Source: a virus. Taken from it: DNA of 64,000 bases. The stretch covers positions 38,767-102,766 of IMG/VR virus record IMGVR_UViG_3300012006_000002. One strand, given 5' to 3'. Under the pieces are notes generated by a model. It ran no database searches and was not told the DNA's origin. It worked only from the letters and a program-made list of their open reading frames with translations. Below, piece by piece: positions 1 through 9,836 of this stretch (position 1 is its first letter; every line of letters starts with the position of its first letter). Made by a program: the position numbers and the translations under genes.

Positions 1-245
1 TTACTGTAACATTATCGAATAAACTTCTTTATACACTAGAAAGTGTAATTGTAAATATTTATGCACCACAGTGGTCAATTCCTTCCGAAAAACTTGGACC
101 CACAACTGGGTCGGGAACATTTGCGGTGAGAATACAATTAAATAGCAACGAAACAACACTCCCTCAACCTGTTATTTCTGCGGCTACTTCCGCAATTAAT
201 GCGTGGCGACCTGCGGGAATGCCTTATGTGATACAATCATACTAA
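1..245 (+). CDS. 3' end of a structural gene cut by the window edge
   Basis: An open frame without a start enters from the left edge and stops at TAA 243-245; 81 codons are visible. The end of the product (…SAATSAINAWRPAGMPYVIQSY) is a helix followed by an R-P-A-G turn and a short hydrophobic strand. That resembles the extreme C-terminus of baseplate-J-like proteins, but the visible part is too short to be sure. It lies 12 nt before the tail-fibre gene, which supports a tail or baseplate role. The frame is open throughout and AT-rich like its neighbours, so it is very probably coding; the function is a guess. Confidence 0.7.
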   Translation, partial: TVTLSNKLLYTLESVIVNIYAPQWSIPSEKLGPTTGSGTFAVRIQLNSNETTLPQPVISAATSAINAWRPAGMPYVIQSY

Positions 246-257
246 TGGAGAATAAAC

Positions 258-3200
258 GTGAAGCCAAGTAATCCATATTTAGGGGCATTGCCATTACGAA
301 CCAGTAGAATTTCCAGCATTGATGTTGATGGAAAAGCTTGGGATTCCGTTCTTTTTCAACAATCAAAATCTATTCTTGATTTTGATTTAAATGTAATGCA
401 GAGAATTTTGCAAGAAAATATTGCACAATTATCAAGATCAATATTTTATTCTGGATTTACTCGTTCATCTTCATTAACTGCAGATAGCAATAATGTTTAT
501 CTTGCCGTATCAAGAATCAATGCTCTTGGAAATATCATCAGACTTATTGATACAAATGGTACTGATGGAAGAATTTCTATTCCAATATCTTATACAACCA
601 ATGTAAATACATCTCAGTATTCAAGAATTTTTTTATGGATTGAAATCTGGTTTCAGGAAATTATTCCGACAACTATTTCTGAATCTTTTGACGGATCATC
701 GCCGGTTGAATTTAAATCTTCTGTTATTCCTTATGGAGGAGGAGTTCAAAATAATTCAACTTTAACAAACGAATTATATGATCCAACATTTGGATCTGAA
801 ACAACTCGCAGAATTCAAACAAGATGGAGAATTCGTCAAACTCCAGCAATAGATCCTACTCCAGTAGTTGCAGAAGCTTCTTCAATTAGCGTGACGGCAA
901 ATCAAAGCGGAGCATCTGGAACTATTGTAGTTCCAAATCCAACGAATCTATCTGGAACGATTACTGCAGCAGGAAACACCGTAAAAATGTACGGTGTTAA
1001 TACAAGCGCTTTATATCCAAAAATGATTCTTGTTCAAACAAATACCACCGGGGGGAATTTTGGCAGCGCTACAGCCGGAACAACAGCCACTATTGTATCG
1101 GTTGATAAGCTTGATGGAGGGTCCACCCCAGCAGGGGTCATCACCATCAAGGCAAATGGAACATCATCTTGCGCTGTTGGATCCGTATCTTTTACGACCT
1201 CAGGATATATGCACGGCACAACATTTGTGGTTCCTCCTTTGGGATCTCAAAAACTTATTACTGCAAATACTACGTATGGATTTCCTTCAGAAACAACACT
1301 TGGAAGTAAAACAGTGTTTGGCGTTGACCAAGCAAGATCCGATTCATATAATATTAATTTTGCGAATAATGTTTCGTATGTTTCTTCCAGACTTTCCGGC
1401 ATTACTGTCGCGGCATCATCCGTAAGCACAGCTACACTTTACGACACGTATGCGTATAAATTATCTTACTCTTACACTGATATATCTGAAAATGAATCAC
1501 TAGCAAGCATGACTTCCAACACTGTTTCAAATTTTGCTGGAAATCTTGCGAATACAGGTTTGGCAAGTACTACTTATTCTAACAAGATTACTTGGACCGC
1601 ATCCACGTCAGCTAAACAATACTATATTTATCGCAATATTTTTCGTGGTCAAATTACAAGCATTGCTGGCAACAGCACTACTGGAGCAGTATATACACTA
1701 GCGAATACAAATTCCTATGCGTTACCAATTGGAACTAAAGTAACGACTACTGGAGCATCCGTCAGTAACTATAATGTTACTGATGGAATTGTTACTGCAT
1801 CTACTACAAATACTTTTACTATTGGTAGCATTACTATTACCACCTCTACTACCGTAACTAACGGTGTGGCAAAACCAGATTCACTTCCGTTTTCCTCCGC
1901 GCAACTTATTGATACTATTATTCTTTCGGCACCAGCGACAACAAATTCTGCAGGAGTTGTTGCTAGTGGCATGACTGCAACAATTCCTGCATCTGCTACT
2001 TCAGTAACACAAAGTAATTCAGCAGCACTTCTTAATGCAGCAGGTACAGGTTCTTTGTATTCTTTGACCGGAATTAATACAACTCTTCTCAAGCCGGGAA
2101 TGATCATATCTTCTACTTCTAAAATTAATTCAGGAACTCACAGAATTCTCTCCATTACCACCTCTTCTTCAACAAACGGAACGGTGCTTTGCTATGGAAC
2201 TTCTGCTCCTACTACTACTGGTTCCACTGCGACAATTACTGATCTTTCGGTAAGTGTAGACGCCAACACTCCGGTATATTACGATAATATTAACAGTTTT
2301 TCAGAATCGCCATTTACCAAACCTTCAACAATAACAGTTCAGGCGGTCTATCCTACAAATGTTGCTCCTTTTGAGACCATATCCGGAAGCGGTGGGGATC
2401 CCCGAGTATTTGCTCAGGGCGGCCGTATTGAGGTTATACTTACCGGATCTATTAGCGCCAGTGGCGTACTTACAGTTGCTGCATTAAATACTAATGGATA
2501 TTTGCAAGTTGGACAACGAATAACCGGAATTGGTGTTCCCGATAATGTTTTTATTACTGGAATAACAACGGCTTTTAGTAGTAGTGGCAACGGAACTTAT
2601 ACGGTATCTGGAATTTCATCAGCTATTTCATCCACTACTTTATATGCTTGGTTTACTCCTTCTAAAACTTTTCAGCGATCAAGCAAAGTTACCGGCTTTA
2701 CGGAATTATATGATCCTTATGTGTACGTTGCTGGAGATGGAAGTTCTTCAGATGCGTCAGTTCTTAACACTGTTGATGGACGAGTATATGGTTTGCCTTT
2801 GGCATATGTATACAAAGACGACTCATCAGTTGTTTTAACTGATTTGCGAAATGTAATAAATTCATTAAATACCGGAACCATAAATGCCACTACGGACATC
2901 ACTACGACAAATCCGATTTCTGGACTTGCCCTGCGACTTGCTGCGTCAAGTACCGGAACATCGCTGACTGTTTCTGGGGGCGGATCAACGAACGCAGACC
3001 TTTCCTTAACGCCAAAAGGCTCCGGAGTTGTTTCAGTGGCTACCAGCCTTGCCGTTCCGGCCGGAACAGCAACATTGCCTTCGTATTCATTTGCGGGACA
3101 ATCATCTACGGGTCTGTATTATTCTCTTTCTAGCGCTGGAGTAAGTCAAATTGGACTATCTGTCGGTGGAACACCTGTTGTTACTGTCAGCCCTTTATCA

Positions 3201-4808
3201 ACTGTTTTTGCAAGTACTTTGACAAGTGCAGGCATTGTCACAGGAACAGCTTTTTCTTCCACCGGACTAGAGGGCGGTTCAGCCGGAAGATATTTAGGGA
3301 GAACAAGCAACGGCGCTCCCTCTAACGGCACCTACTCTATTGGCGATTATGTTGTTGATACTTCAGGATATGTTCGCGTTTATAATGGAACTGCGTGGAT
3401 TATTGCTGGAGCTAATGCAGGAGACCCAAACACATGGTCAGGTTTGCAAAGTTTTGTGAGATCAAGTCTCAACATAAGTTCAGCAGCAGACACTGTTGTA
3501 AACACGACCATTGGACCCGGATCTGCAACCATTGCTGCAGATTTAAGTCCTAATTATGTTTCTGGAGCAAGATTTGTATCTCCGACATATTCCAATAATG
3601 GCACTACAAAAACAATTGGATCTGCAGTAAACGTCGATATTGCAAATCTTCCCATTGCTGCAACAAATGTTTCTATTACAAATTCATATGGACTTCGTAT
3701 TACGGGTACAGCAACAAACGCTACAAATGCCTACAGTCTTTATGTATCGGGTTCTACTGGATCTACTTTGTCCTATGCAATGTATGTTGCAAGTGGATTA
3801 TCGTATTTTGCTGATAACGTAACTATTGCAAAAATTACTAAAATTACTGATAGCACTGATGCTACTAGCACAACTGCCGATGCTGCTCTTGTCATATCGG
3901 GTGGTCTTGCTGTTGCCAAGAAGCTTTATGCCGGTTCTTTGTACGGCCCGCTTATTGGAACCGTAGGTGCTGGGACAGGAAACGCTAACACGGGAGCGTT
4001 TACCACTCTAACTACTAGCGATACTACCGAAGCAACAAATACTTCTACTGCCTCCGTTGCTATCACCGGAGGTCTTGCTGTTGCCAAGAAAATTTTTGCT
4101 AATCAGTTTAACGGCCCTCTTGTTGGAGCCGTCACTGGAAATGTCACTGGAAATGTGACCGGATTGCAGACCTATACGATTGCAGCAGGCAGTACTGCCG
4201 ACCTTATTTCCGCAACAATGGCTACAAGTGATTTTTTCAGGATTAGAGTAGGGGGAAGCGCTGATGCCGGTTATGCGGAAATAGCAACTGCTGATAATGG
4301 ATCGGAACCAATACATGTCCGTCAGTATACTTGGGGGTATCTTAACGGAAGTTCTGGAGACACTGATTCATGGAAAAACCCAACCCGAACCGCTACTCTT
4401 CTTGATGCATCTGGAAACACTTCTTTTCCGGGAACATTATCAGCAGACAAAATGAGCGGCGGTGCAGCACCACGTTGCTTTATTCCTGCCGGAGCATTTA
4501 CATCACTTAACGCAACGTTGTCAACAGACACTACTACTGGACAATATCAATGGACATTTGCTGCTGCAAATACTGCGTATGTATATTTAGTTGTTCCTGC
4601 AAACTACGGTGGAGGGACATGCTCGTTTACTATTCATGGCACTGCAACGGGTAATCTTACTGCAAAATATGGAACAACATCTGCTGCTGACACAACATTT
4701 ACTTCAGGAGCAACAATACTAGTTGCTAGCACGGCATACTATATTAAATTAACATGTGCCGTATCACAAACGGCAACTTTGACAGGCATGTCAATTGTAT
4801 TTGGATAA
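258..4808 (+). CDS. Large tail fibre / adhesion protein (1516 aa)
   Basis: Very long Ser/Thr/Gly/Ala-rich protein with almost no Cys, as expected of a trimeric beta-rich fibre at the tail tip that contacts the host. About residues 880-940 carry the 'T-P-K-G-S-G-V-V' pattern common in phage fibres. Two copies of a fibre repeat containing GGLAVAKK and ending GPLIG/GPLVG lie near residues 1215 and 1273. The final ~130 residues look like a compact jelly-roll-like tip. The start is GTG with GGAG seven bases upstream (247-250); the nearby ATG at 245 is closed at once by a stop. The next gene starts 15 nt downstream, suggesting an operon. Fibre identity is well supported; receptor specificity cannot be read from sequence. 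Confidence 0.85.
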   Translation: MKPSNPYLGALPLRTSRISSIDVDGKAWDSVLFQQSKSILDFDLNVMQRILQENIAQLSRSIFYSGFTRSSSLTADSNNVYLAVSRINALGNIIRLIDTNGTDGRISIPISYTTNVNTSQYSRIFLWIEIWFQEIIPTTISESFDGSSPVEFKSSVIPYGGGVQNNSTLTNELYDPTFGSETTRRIQTRWRIRQTPAIDPTPVVAEASSISVTANQSGASGTIVVPNPTNLSGTITAAGNTVKMYGVNTSALYPKMILVQTNTTGGNFGSATAGTTATIVSVDKLDGGSTPAGVITIKANGTSSCAVGSVSFTTSGYMHGTTFVVPPLGSQKLITANTTYGFPSETTLGSKTVFGVDQARSDSYNINFANNVSYVSSRLSGITVAASSVSTATLYDTYAYKLSYSYTDISENESLASMTSNTVSNFAGNLANTGLASTTYSNKITWTASTSAKQYYIYRNIFRGQITSIAGNSTTGAVYTLANTNSYALPIGTKVTTTGASVSNYNVTDGIVTASTTNTFTIGSITITTSTTVTNGVAKPDSLPFSSAQLIDTIILSAPATTNSAGVVASGMTATIPASATSVTQSNSAALLNAAGTGSLYSLTGINTTLLKPGMIISSTSKINSGTHRILSITTSSSTNGTVLCYGTSAPTTTGSTATITDLSVSVDANTPVYYDNINSFSESPFTKPSTITVQAVYPTNVAPFETISGSGGDPRVFAQGGRIEVILTGSISASGVLTVAALNTNGYLQVGQRITGIGVPDNVFITGITTAFSSSGNGTYTVSGISSAISSTTLYAWFTPSKTFQRSSKVTGFTELYDPYVYVAGDGSSSDASVLNTVDGRVYGLPLAYVYKDDSSVVLTDLRNVINSLNTGTINATTDITTTNPISGLALRLAASSTGTSLTVSGGGSTNADLSLTPKGSGVVSVATSLAVPAGTATLPSYSFAGQSSTGLYYSLSSAGVSQIGLSVGGTPVVTVSPLSTVFASTLTSAGIVTGTAFSSTGLEGGSAGRYLGRTSNGAPSNGTYSIGDYVVDTSGYVRVYNGTAWIIAGANAGDPNTWSGLQSFVRSSLNISSAADTVVNTTIGPGSATIAADLSPNYVSGARFVSPTYSNNGTTKTIGSAVNVDIANLPIAATNVSITNSYGLRITGTATNATNAYSLYVSGSTGSTLSYAMYVASGLSYFADNVTIAKITKITDSTDATSTTADAALVISGGLAVAKKLYAGSLYGPLIGTVGAGTGNANTGAFTTLTTSDTTEATNTSTASVAITGGLAVAKKIFANQFNGPLVGAVTGNVTGNVTGLQTYTIAAGSTADLISATMATSDFFRIRVGGSADAGYAEIATADNGSEPIHVRQYTWGYLNGSSGDTDSWKNPTRTATLLDASGNTSFPGTLSADKMSGGAAPRCFIPAGAFTSLNATLSTDTTTGQYQWTFAAANTAYVYLVVPANYGGGTCSFTIHGTATGNLTAKYGTTSAADTTFTSGATILVASTAYYIKLTCAVSQTATLTGMSIVFG

Positions 4809-4823
4809 AAGGAAAATTTTTAA

Positions 4824-5660
4824 ATGCCATTTAAATGGAAAGACAAAATTGTTAGTTTTGGAAGTTCAAGTAGTGATCTTGCTGTAAGTGCAGGAACTTC
4901 CTATACAATTCCAGCAAACACAACTTCTCATTGGGTCAATGCAACCATTTCGGGAAACCTCTACGTACATAGAACCGCAGATTTTAGAGTAAGTGGAACT
5001 TTGACTATTGGATCCACGGGAAATATAATTGCAGTAAACAATGTCGCGGGAGAATCTGGGTCAGGAACCGCTTATGCTGCAACGACGGCTGATGACACGT
5101 TGCCCGCTTCTTCTAACGGAGCGAACGGAACTGGTGCTGGTAAAAATTCTCTTAAAATTATGGCAAATAAACTTATAAATAATGGGACTATTAGTGCTAG
5201 TGCGGACTATAACAATACGAATAGCGGAACTGGAGCTAGTGGCGGATTCATATGGATTATTTCTCCTGATATTTCAGGAGGGGCAGGAATAAGGATAAGT
5301 TGCGATGGCGCTGAAGGAGGTCCAGCTTGGGCTAGTGAGAGATATTGCGTAGGCAATGGGGTGTGGTTTGCTAATTGTGCCGGTGGCGGTGATGGGTGCT
5401 ATAATTATGGAGGCTCCGAATATGTGTCGGGAACCTCCGGTAAACACAACTCCTCGTCGGAAGGAGAATACTGTGTTGGTGGCGGGTCTGGACCCAAAGG
5501 AACGTCAGGAACAGCTTCATCTATTCTCATCGTCACTTCTAAGAATCCATCTGGAGGAACAGCAAGCAATCAAACAGTTTCTTTGGATACTACCATGAAA
5601 AGTTTGTCTCTTGGTACAATTCTTTGGTTTGAGGAAAATAAACAATGGAATACACCGTAA
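4824..5660 (+). CDS. Glycine-rich tail fibre-associated protein (278 aa)
   Basis: The first ~80 residues are Ser/Thr/Gly-rich strands (SYTIPANTTSHWVNATISG…), like the start of beta-helical adhesins. Residues ~150-235 are strongly glycine-rich with several Cys and aromatic residues, resembling polyglycine-type adhesin tips. AAGGA lies 10 nt before the ATG. The 3' end overlaps the next gene by 16 nt, so translation may be coupled. Position directly after the long fibre suggests a second fibre, tip or chaperone role. No catalytic motif is visible. Confidence 0.7.
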   Translation: MPFKWKDKIVSFGSSSSDLAVSAGTSYTIPANTTSHWVNATISGNLYVHRTADFRVSGTLTIGSTGNIIAVNNVAGESGSGTAYAATTADDTLPASSNGANGTGAGKNSLKIMANKLINNGTISASADYNNTNSGTGASGGFIWIISPDISGGAGIRISCDGAEGGPAWASERYCVGNGVWFANCAGGGDGCYNYGGSEYVSGTSGKHNSSSEGEYCVGGGSGPKGTSGTASSILIVTSKNPSGGTASNQTVSLDTTMKSLSLGTILWFEENKQWNTP

Positions 5661-6508
5661 AACACGATGTTGCATTTGGAGATGGCTCTCATCATCATTC
5701 TGTTTATATTTCAGATAAATCGCAAGATAATTTTATAAAAGAAATTTTAGAAAATCAAGTGAAAACAAAAAATATTGATAACATTAGTTCTATTGTTTCC
5801 TATATAAAAAGTAATACAATATATGTGGAAAAAAACGGATTATATATGGAAAGACATTTGGGAATTGGAAGACCCGACGAAAACGGAAACATTATAGTAA
5901 CTCCATTTCCACATATTGGAACTTTTTGTCATGTGGTTTATTTCTTTAACTCTTCACCAGATTGGTGGAAAAATATTCAAATAATTTCAGAAAAATACAA
6001 TATTTTTTATTTTTTAGAAGCCATTGAATATTTTAAACAACGGGTGGGAGTATCTCTTGCTGGAAGTAGTGAATTAAGGCCAGATTATTACTATATGGCT
6101 AAAAATATTGCTTTATCTACAGAAGGATGGGATTTCAATGATCCTCCATTGGAGTTCATAATTTTTGGAGATAAAGAAAAACTTCCAGTTCCAAGATTTA
6201 GTGTAGTCGATACAAAAGGATTAATTGTGGGATTATCCTCTAAAGATGGAGCGGTGAAAACCGCAAATGTTGTAGATGGTGGCAATAATTACGACATCAA
6301 CGATGAGGTAGATGTATATTTTGTTGGATCAGAGGGAGCAAAACTTCGAGTTGCGGAAGTCGAAAACGGTTCAGTTACAAAATTGACTATTATCAATGAA
6401 GGAAAAAATTATCCGCTTTTTTGCACCGCAATAACGGGGTTATATAATTTTGAAAGCAATATTAGAGGACAATATTTTTTTCCTCAACATGAGGCTTTGT
6501 TTGAATAA
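5645..6508 (+). CDS. Hypothetical protein in tail cluster (287 aa)
   Basis: No family recognised. The protein is rich in aromatic and charged residues and has no signal peptide or membrane span. Residues ~200-260 contain two related strand-turn units (KTANVVDGGNNYDINDEVDVYF and VTKLTIINEGKNYP), the 'G-x-x-Y' repeat seen in fibre-attached beta proteins. It begins inside the previous gene in another frame and is followed 17 nt later by another unknown gene. Location suggests a tail-tip or adhesion accessory. Confidence 0.6.
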   Translation: MEYTVKHDVAFGDGSHHHSVYISDKSQDNFIKEILENQVKTKNIDNISSIVSYIKSNTIYVEKNGLYMERHLGIGRPDENGNIIVTPFPHIGTFCHVVYFFNSSPDWWKNIQIISEKYNIFYFLEAIEYFKQRVGVSLAGSSELRPDYYYMAKNIALSTEGWDFNDPPLEFIIFGDKEKLPVPRFSVVDTKGLIVGLSSKDGAVKTANVVDGGNNYDINDEVDVYFVGSEGAKLRVAEVENGSVTKLTIINEGKNYPLFCTAITGLYNFESNIRGQYFFPQHEALFE

Positions 6509-6525
6509 TATGGAAAGATATATTT

Positions 6526-7314
6526 GTGAATGATCTGTGCGCAAAAAATAGCGATAAATTTGAAGACACTTTGTCGCAAGAAACAACAACGATTTATTGG
6601 TCCGCTTGGACACCTTCTTCATCATGGGCTTTTGCTAAATTAATTCAGAAAAATTTTCGATGGTTATCTCAAGATTCAATCGGTTTGCATACTGACATCG
6701 GAAGAGGGCAGCATTTACTGGGATGTCCAGCACATAGAAGTGTCAAATCTGATACATTAATTTTAGATTTTCCCATAAATATTCATGTTGTTTTTGACGA
6801 AGTTGGAAATCCAATTGTAGAAAACAAATACAATAATTTTATCAATAAAGATTCAGGCAGAACTAGTACTCATGATGATACAATGTCTAATAGATATGCT
6901 GTTCAATTTAAAGGAGCTCCCATTTTCTTTTGCGAAGAAAGCCTTGATATTGAACTATTTCCTCCGTACATGCATAATGTTTCTTCAACGCAATATGGAG
7001 CGCTCACTGCCGGAAAATTTGATATTGGCCAATGGTTTCGACCATTATACATAGACTATATGTTGTGGAATAATGTTCGAGAAATCATCTTAAAAGAAGA
7101 TGAGCCATGTATGTATATTAAATTTCATACTAATAAACGTATTAAATTGCAAGAATTTAAATATAACGATTTTATAGCATCTGTTGCATGGGCTTGTGAA
7201 AATATTTCCAAAACATACAAAGACAGACAATCTCTTCAGCAACGATACGATCTTTTTGGAAAGGGTTCTTTAAAAAAGGCTCTTTTGCAAGAAATCAAAC
7301 AAAATCTGCTGTGA
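6526..7314 (+). CDS. Hypothetical tail-region protein (262 aa)
   Basis: The GTG start is preceded by GGAAAG; the upstream ATG at 6510 closes after seven codons. The segment LGCPAHRSVKSDTLILDFPINIHVV (residues ~65-90) recalls a phage family of unknown function built around 'CPA…F.…P.di', often found near tail genes. The rest is globular and mixed alpha/beta. No enzymatic motif was seen. It ends the left operon: a 17-nt palindrome (7310-7326) overlaps its stop codon and a sigma70-type promoter follows. Confidence 0.6.
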   Translation: MNDLCAKNSDKFEDTLSQETTTIYWSAWTPSSSWAFAKLIQKNFRWLSQDSIGLHTDIGRGQHLLGCPAHRSVKSDTLILDFPINIHVVFDEVGNPIVENKYNNFINKDSGRTSTHDDTMSNRYAVQFKGAPIFFCEESLDIELFPPYMHNVSSTQYGALTAGKFDIGQWFRPLYIDYMLWNNVREIILKEDEPCMYIKFHTNKRIKLQEFKYNDFIASVAWACENISKTYKDRQSLQQRYDLFGKGSLKKALLQEIKQNLL

Positions 7315-7326
7315 AAAATTTTCACA
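7310..7326 (+). promoter_or_regulatory. 17-nt perfect palindrome at operon end
   Basis: TGTGAAAA and TTTTCACA flank a central A. The palindrome overlaps the stop codon of the upstream gene and lies 16 nt before a strong promoter. It could be an operator or a weak hairpin; no T-run follows, so a classical terminator is unlikely. Confidence 0.4.
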
Positions 7327-7342
7327 AATACGTAGGTTCTTA

Positions 7343-7372
7343 TTGACATCCCAATGGGTGATGTGCTACCAT
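7343..7372 (+). promoter_or_regulatory. Sigma70-type promoter for 7420 gene
   Basis: TTGACA (7343-7348) and TACCAT (7367-7372) are separated by 18 nt. The spacer holds a partly symmetric CATCCC…GGGTGATG. It precedes a single-gene unit closed by a strong terminator. Confidence 0.65.
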
Positions 7373-7419
7373 AAAACCAAGGAACAAGTTTCCGCCAATA
7401 CAAACAAGGAGCATGAAAC

Positions 7420-7791
7420 GTGGCGCGCGCAAATAATGTAGTGGATGCGGAGTTCACAATGGAAGAGACGGAAGTCATTGCCAGCAATCCTGAAGCGACG
7501 GACGAGGCCATGGAGTACGATCAGTTCGTTGACGTACTTGCAGACGGCAAGTACGGTGGCGAAATCTGGGCTGAAGCTGAGCGCGAGAAGATCCGGGCAC
7601 AAGCAGAGATTCGGCTCTCCAGCAAGCGGAACAATGAGCAGCGACTCAATGCTGCGACAGAGCGTCTTCGGAAGGCTGTTGATGACCAGAAGGCTGTCGA
7701 GGAGGAGTTCCCCTCTGCGCAGAAGTGGGGCAAGTACTACATCTCCCTAGAGGCTGTAAACGCCAAGCAGGCTGAAGCCAATACTCCATAA
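7420..7791 (+). CDS. Hypothetical helical protein (123 aa)
   Basis: Acidic, mostly alpha-helical protein with a central predicted coiled coil (residues ~50-95, rich in Arg/Lys/Glu/Ala). No family recognised. The start is GTG with AAGGAG ten bases upstream. It is expressed alone: own promoter at 7343-7372 and own terminator at 7815-7848. Its base composition is more GC-rich than the tail genes before it, suggesting a different origin or higher expression. Confidence 0.65.
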   Translation: MARANNVVDAEFTMEETEVIASNPEATDEAMEYDQFVDVLADGKYGGEIWAEAEREKIRAQAEIRLSSKRNNEQRLNAATERLRKAVDDQKAVEEEFPSAQKWGKYYISLEAVNAKQAEANTP

Positions 7792-7814
7792 TTATTTTGG
7801 CTTGATACTTCATG

Positions 7815-7848
7815 ATAAGGGTTGCCAGTTGGCAACCCTTATTTTTTT
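7815..7848 (+). terminator. Rho-independent terminator
   Basis: Twelve-base stem ATAAGGGTTGCC / GGCAACCCTTAT with loop AGTT, running into a seven-T tract. Confidence 0.9.
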
Positions 7849-7894
7849 AACTGCTACACTTCTATTGTAGATTCATCTACAGAAGGAGGTGTGA

Positions 7895-8641
7895 ATGTTT
7901 CCACTTTTGGATTCCCGAGATAATAACCCTACAATGGGTGGATATGATTTTGGTGAATGGAGTACTTACTCAAATCAATTTCATCCCGGACTCGATTTTA
8001 ATGCAGGGAATGGGGGTGATGGAGACATCGGATTACCATTGGTGACTGTTTGCAAGTCTGCTCTGCGTGCCAGTGAAGAGACTGCACGAGGGTATGGAAA
8101 ACATCAATGGTGGGAAATTCTAGAAGGTCCGCATATCGGTTCGTGGATTCATTACTGCCATGCGCACAATTTTGTTCATTCGGAGATTGGAACCATTTCT
8201 GGTCGAGGAGAAAAAATCGGCGAGTGCGGAAAATCAGGCGGACAACAATTTGCTCATCTCCATTTTGAGGTTAAGAATGACAAACCCCCAACATGGGGAT
8301 ACTGGGGTGGTGGTTTGACAAAGGATCAAATGCTTGCCACATACACCGATCCCTTGCAGTTTTGCAAAAATTATGATGACTATGTTCCAAGCGAAGAACA
8401 AAAAGGAGAATACGATATGCTGAGTGATGGAGAAAAGTCCCTGATCAATGCAGTTCGAGAATTGAATTACATCTCATATGCCGAACCAGTTGTTCGCTTG
8501 ATGGCTGGCCTCAACGCAACTGCCACCAGTGTCGAGGAATGGATCAACGAAAACGGCGCTTTGCGAAGCCAATTGGCGTTAGCAGGAGAAGCGGCCAAGG
8601 CGGATGAATCTTACGATGGAGATCACCCGGAAAAACAATAA
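7895..8641 (+). CDS. M23-family peptidase, probable endolysin (248 aa)
   Basis: Zn-dependent endopeptidase that would cut peptidoglycan cross-links at lysis. The LytM/M23 signature is visible: H30-x3-D34 (HPGLD) and H121-L-H123 (FAHLHFE), plus a histidine cluster at residues 86-91 (HYCHAH). The catalytic domain fills residues ~15-150; the C-terminal ~90 residues are helical and may bind the wall or oligomerise. There is no signal peptide, so export needs the holin encoded 1.2 kb downstream. A strong AAGGAGG lies before the ATG. Terminators lie on both sides, so it may form its own unit. Confidence 0.85.
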   Translation: MFPLLDSRDNNPTMGGYDFGEWSTYSNQFHPGLDFNAGNGGDGDIGLPLVTVCKSALRASEETARGYGKHQWWEILEGPHIGSWIHYCHAHNFVHSEIGTISGRGEKIGECGKSGGQQFAHLHFEVKNDKPPTWGYWGGGLTKDQMLATYTDPLQFCKNYDDYVPSEEQKGEYDMLSDGEKSLINAVRELNYISYAEPVVRLMAGLNATATSVEEWINENGALRSQLALAGEAAKADESYDGDHPEKQ

Positions 8642-8661
8642 TTTTTCATGTTCCGCATTTT

Positions 8662-8695
8662 GAAAACGAGCCGTAGTGGCTCGTTTTCTATTTTT
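8662..8695 (+). terminator. Rho-independent terminator
   Basis: Eleven-base stem GAAAACGAGCC / GGCTCGTTTTC, loop GTAGT, followed by TATTTTT. It closes the endolysin unit. Confidence 0.9.
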
Positions 8696-8741
8696 CCAAA
8701 AGTATGCTACCCTCAATGTATCTTTATATTGCGGAGAACAT

Positions 8742-9803
8742 ATGACACGATCAATTGGCAAAACTCCAGAAACACGGCTTAATGATGTCCCTCATCCGTC
8801 AATCGACGGATTCCCCTTGGAAACAGAGGAAGAACACATTCTTGCGCGGGTGCCATTCAGTCCAGATGGGAAAATCAAATTTGAGGATGTTTTTCGGGTT
8901 ACCAAGGAATTGCAGAAGATCAAGAAGGATTCTCAATATAGGGTAGAAAAAGCATACTTGGACCTGAGGCATGCTGACGGACCGATTGCAATGGTCTATT
9001 CGTCCGACTGGCATCTTGGTTCTCTAGGCTGCGATTATGACAGCATGCAGCGAGACCTTGATTTTCTTCTTTCCACCGCCAACATCGGGCTTGCTACCGT
9101 TGGTGATTTGAAAGATAATTTTGCCTCATTCCATAATGTTGCTGCTATTCATGGTCAAGGATTTGCCGGAGATTTGCAAAATCTTGTTCTTGAAGATATT
9201 TCCACCAGACTTGTCCAAGCAAATAAATTATGGATTATTACTTGGGATAATCATTCCGTAGAATTTGATGAAAAAGTCATTGGATATGAAGCAGCTAATT
9301 ATATCTGGCGAAATGGAGTTCGACTTAACAAGACAATTGCCCTTGAGGGAGAAGGTTTTGTAGAACTTCATATTGGCGAAACGTTTTATACGCATATTAT
9401 TGTGCATCAATCTCGATCACATAGCAGCGTTCACAAACTTGCTGGAAACAAGCGAATCTATCAGACGAGATTCCCGGCTCATGTGATTGCAACAGGGCAT
9501 ACACATAGCCCAGATTATGAACAATATACGCACTACGAACTGGGACAATCTTTGGGATACGGTTTTGGCGGTCGATCCTATCTTGTAAAAACCGGAACAT
9601 ATAAAACAAACGATACCTATAGCCAACGATATTTTGGTCAGCCAAGCATAGGCACTCCAACAATTGTGTATTTTCCAATGCCAAAAAACATGCACAAGCA
9701 TATATGTTTTCCAAGCGCAGAGGATGCTGTTCGTTACATGAACGGTCCTGCGTTCATGCATGACTTTTCCGAAACAACAAGGCGGTCTGTGCATCCCACG
9801 TAA
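8742..9803 (+). CDS. Calcineurin-like metallophosphoesterase (353 aa)
   Basis: Two-metal phosphoesterase fold: SDWHLGS (~87), GDLKDN (~120), WDNHS (~167) and GHTHSPD (~252) give the ordered D-x-H, GD, N-H and GH-x-H motifs. The N-terminal ~80 residues are a charged helical extension. The motif WDNH replaces the usual GNHD. A longer reading to 8676 exists, but GGAG before the ATG at 8742 and the terminator just upstream favour this start. Substrate is unknown: nucleic acid, nucleotide and protein phosphates are all cut by this superfamily. A second family member lies at 13624. Confidence 0.8.
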   Translation: MTRSIGKTPETRLNDVPHPSIDGFPLETEEEHILARVPFSPDGKIKFEDVFRVTKELQKIKKDSQYRVEKAYLDLRHADGPIAMVYSSDWHLGSLGCDYDSMQRDLDFLLSTANIGLATVGDLKDNFASFHNVAAIHGQGFAGDLQNLVLEDISTRLVQANKLWIITWDNHSVEFDEKVIGYEAANYIWRNGVRLNKTIALEGEGFVELHIGETFYTHIIVHQSRSHSSVHKLAGNKRIYQTRFPAHVIATGHTHSPDYEQYTHYELGQSLGYGFGGRSYLVKTGTYKTNDTYSQRYFGQPSIGTPTIVYFPMPKNMHKHICFPSAEDAVRYMNGPAFMHDFSETTRRSVHPT

Positions 9804-9808
9804 ATGCC

Positions 9809-9836
9809 ATACTCTTTTATGAAAGGAAAAGAGTAT
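9809..9836 (+). promoter_or_regulatory. Hairpin enclosing the holin ribosome site
   Basis: A 10-bp inverted repeat (ATACTCTTTT / AAAAGAGTAT) has the Shine-Dalgarno segment GAAAGG in its 8-nt loop, and its 3' arm includes the first two bases of the ATG. It could delay or gate holin translation. Confidence 0.55.

Noticed and set aside
8676-8741. Longer N-terminus for the first phosphoesterase
   Set aside because: It begins inside a terminator hairpin; ATG 8742 has a good ribosome site.
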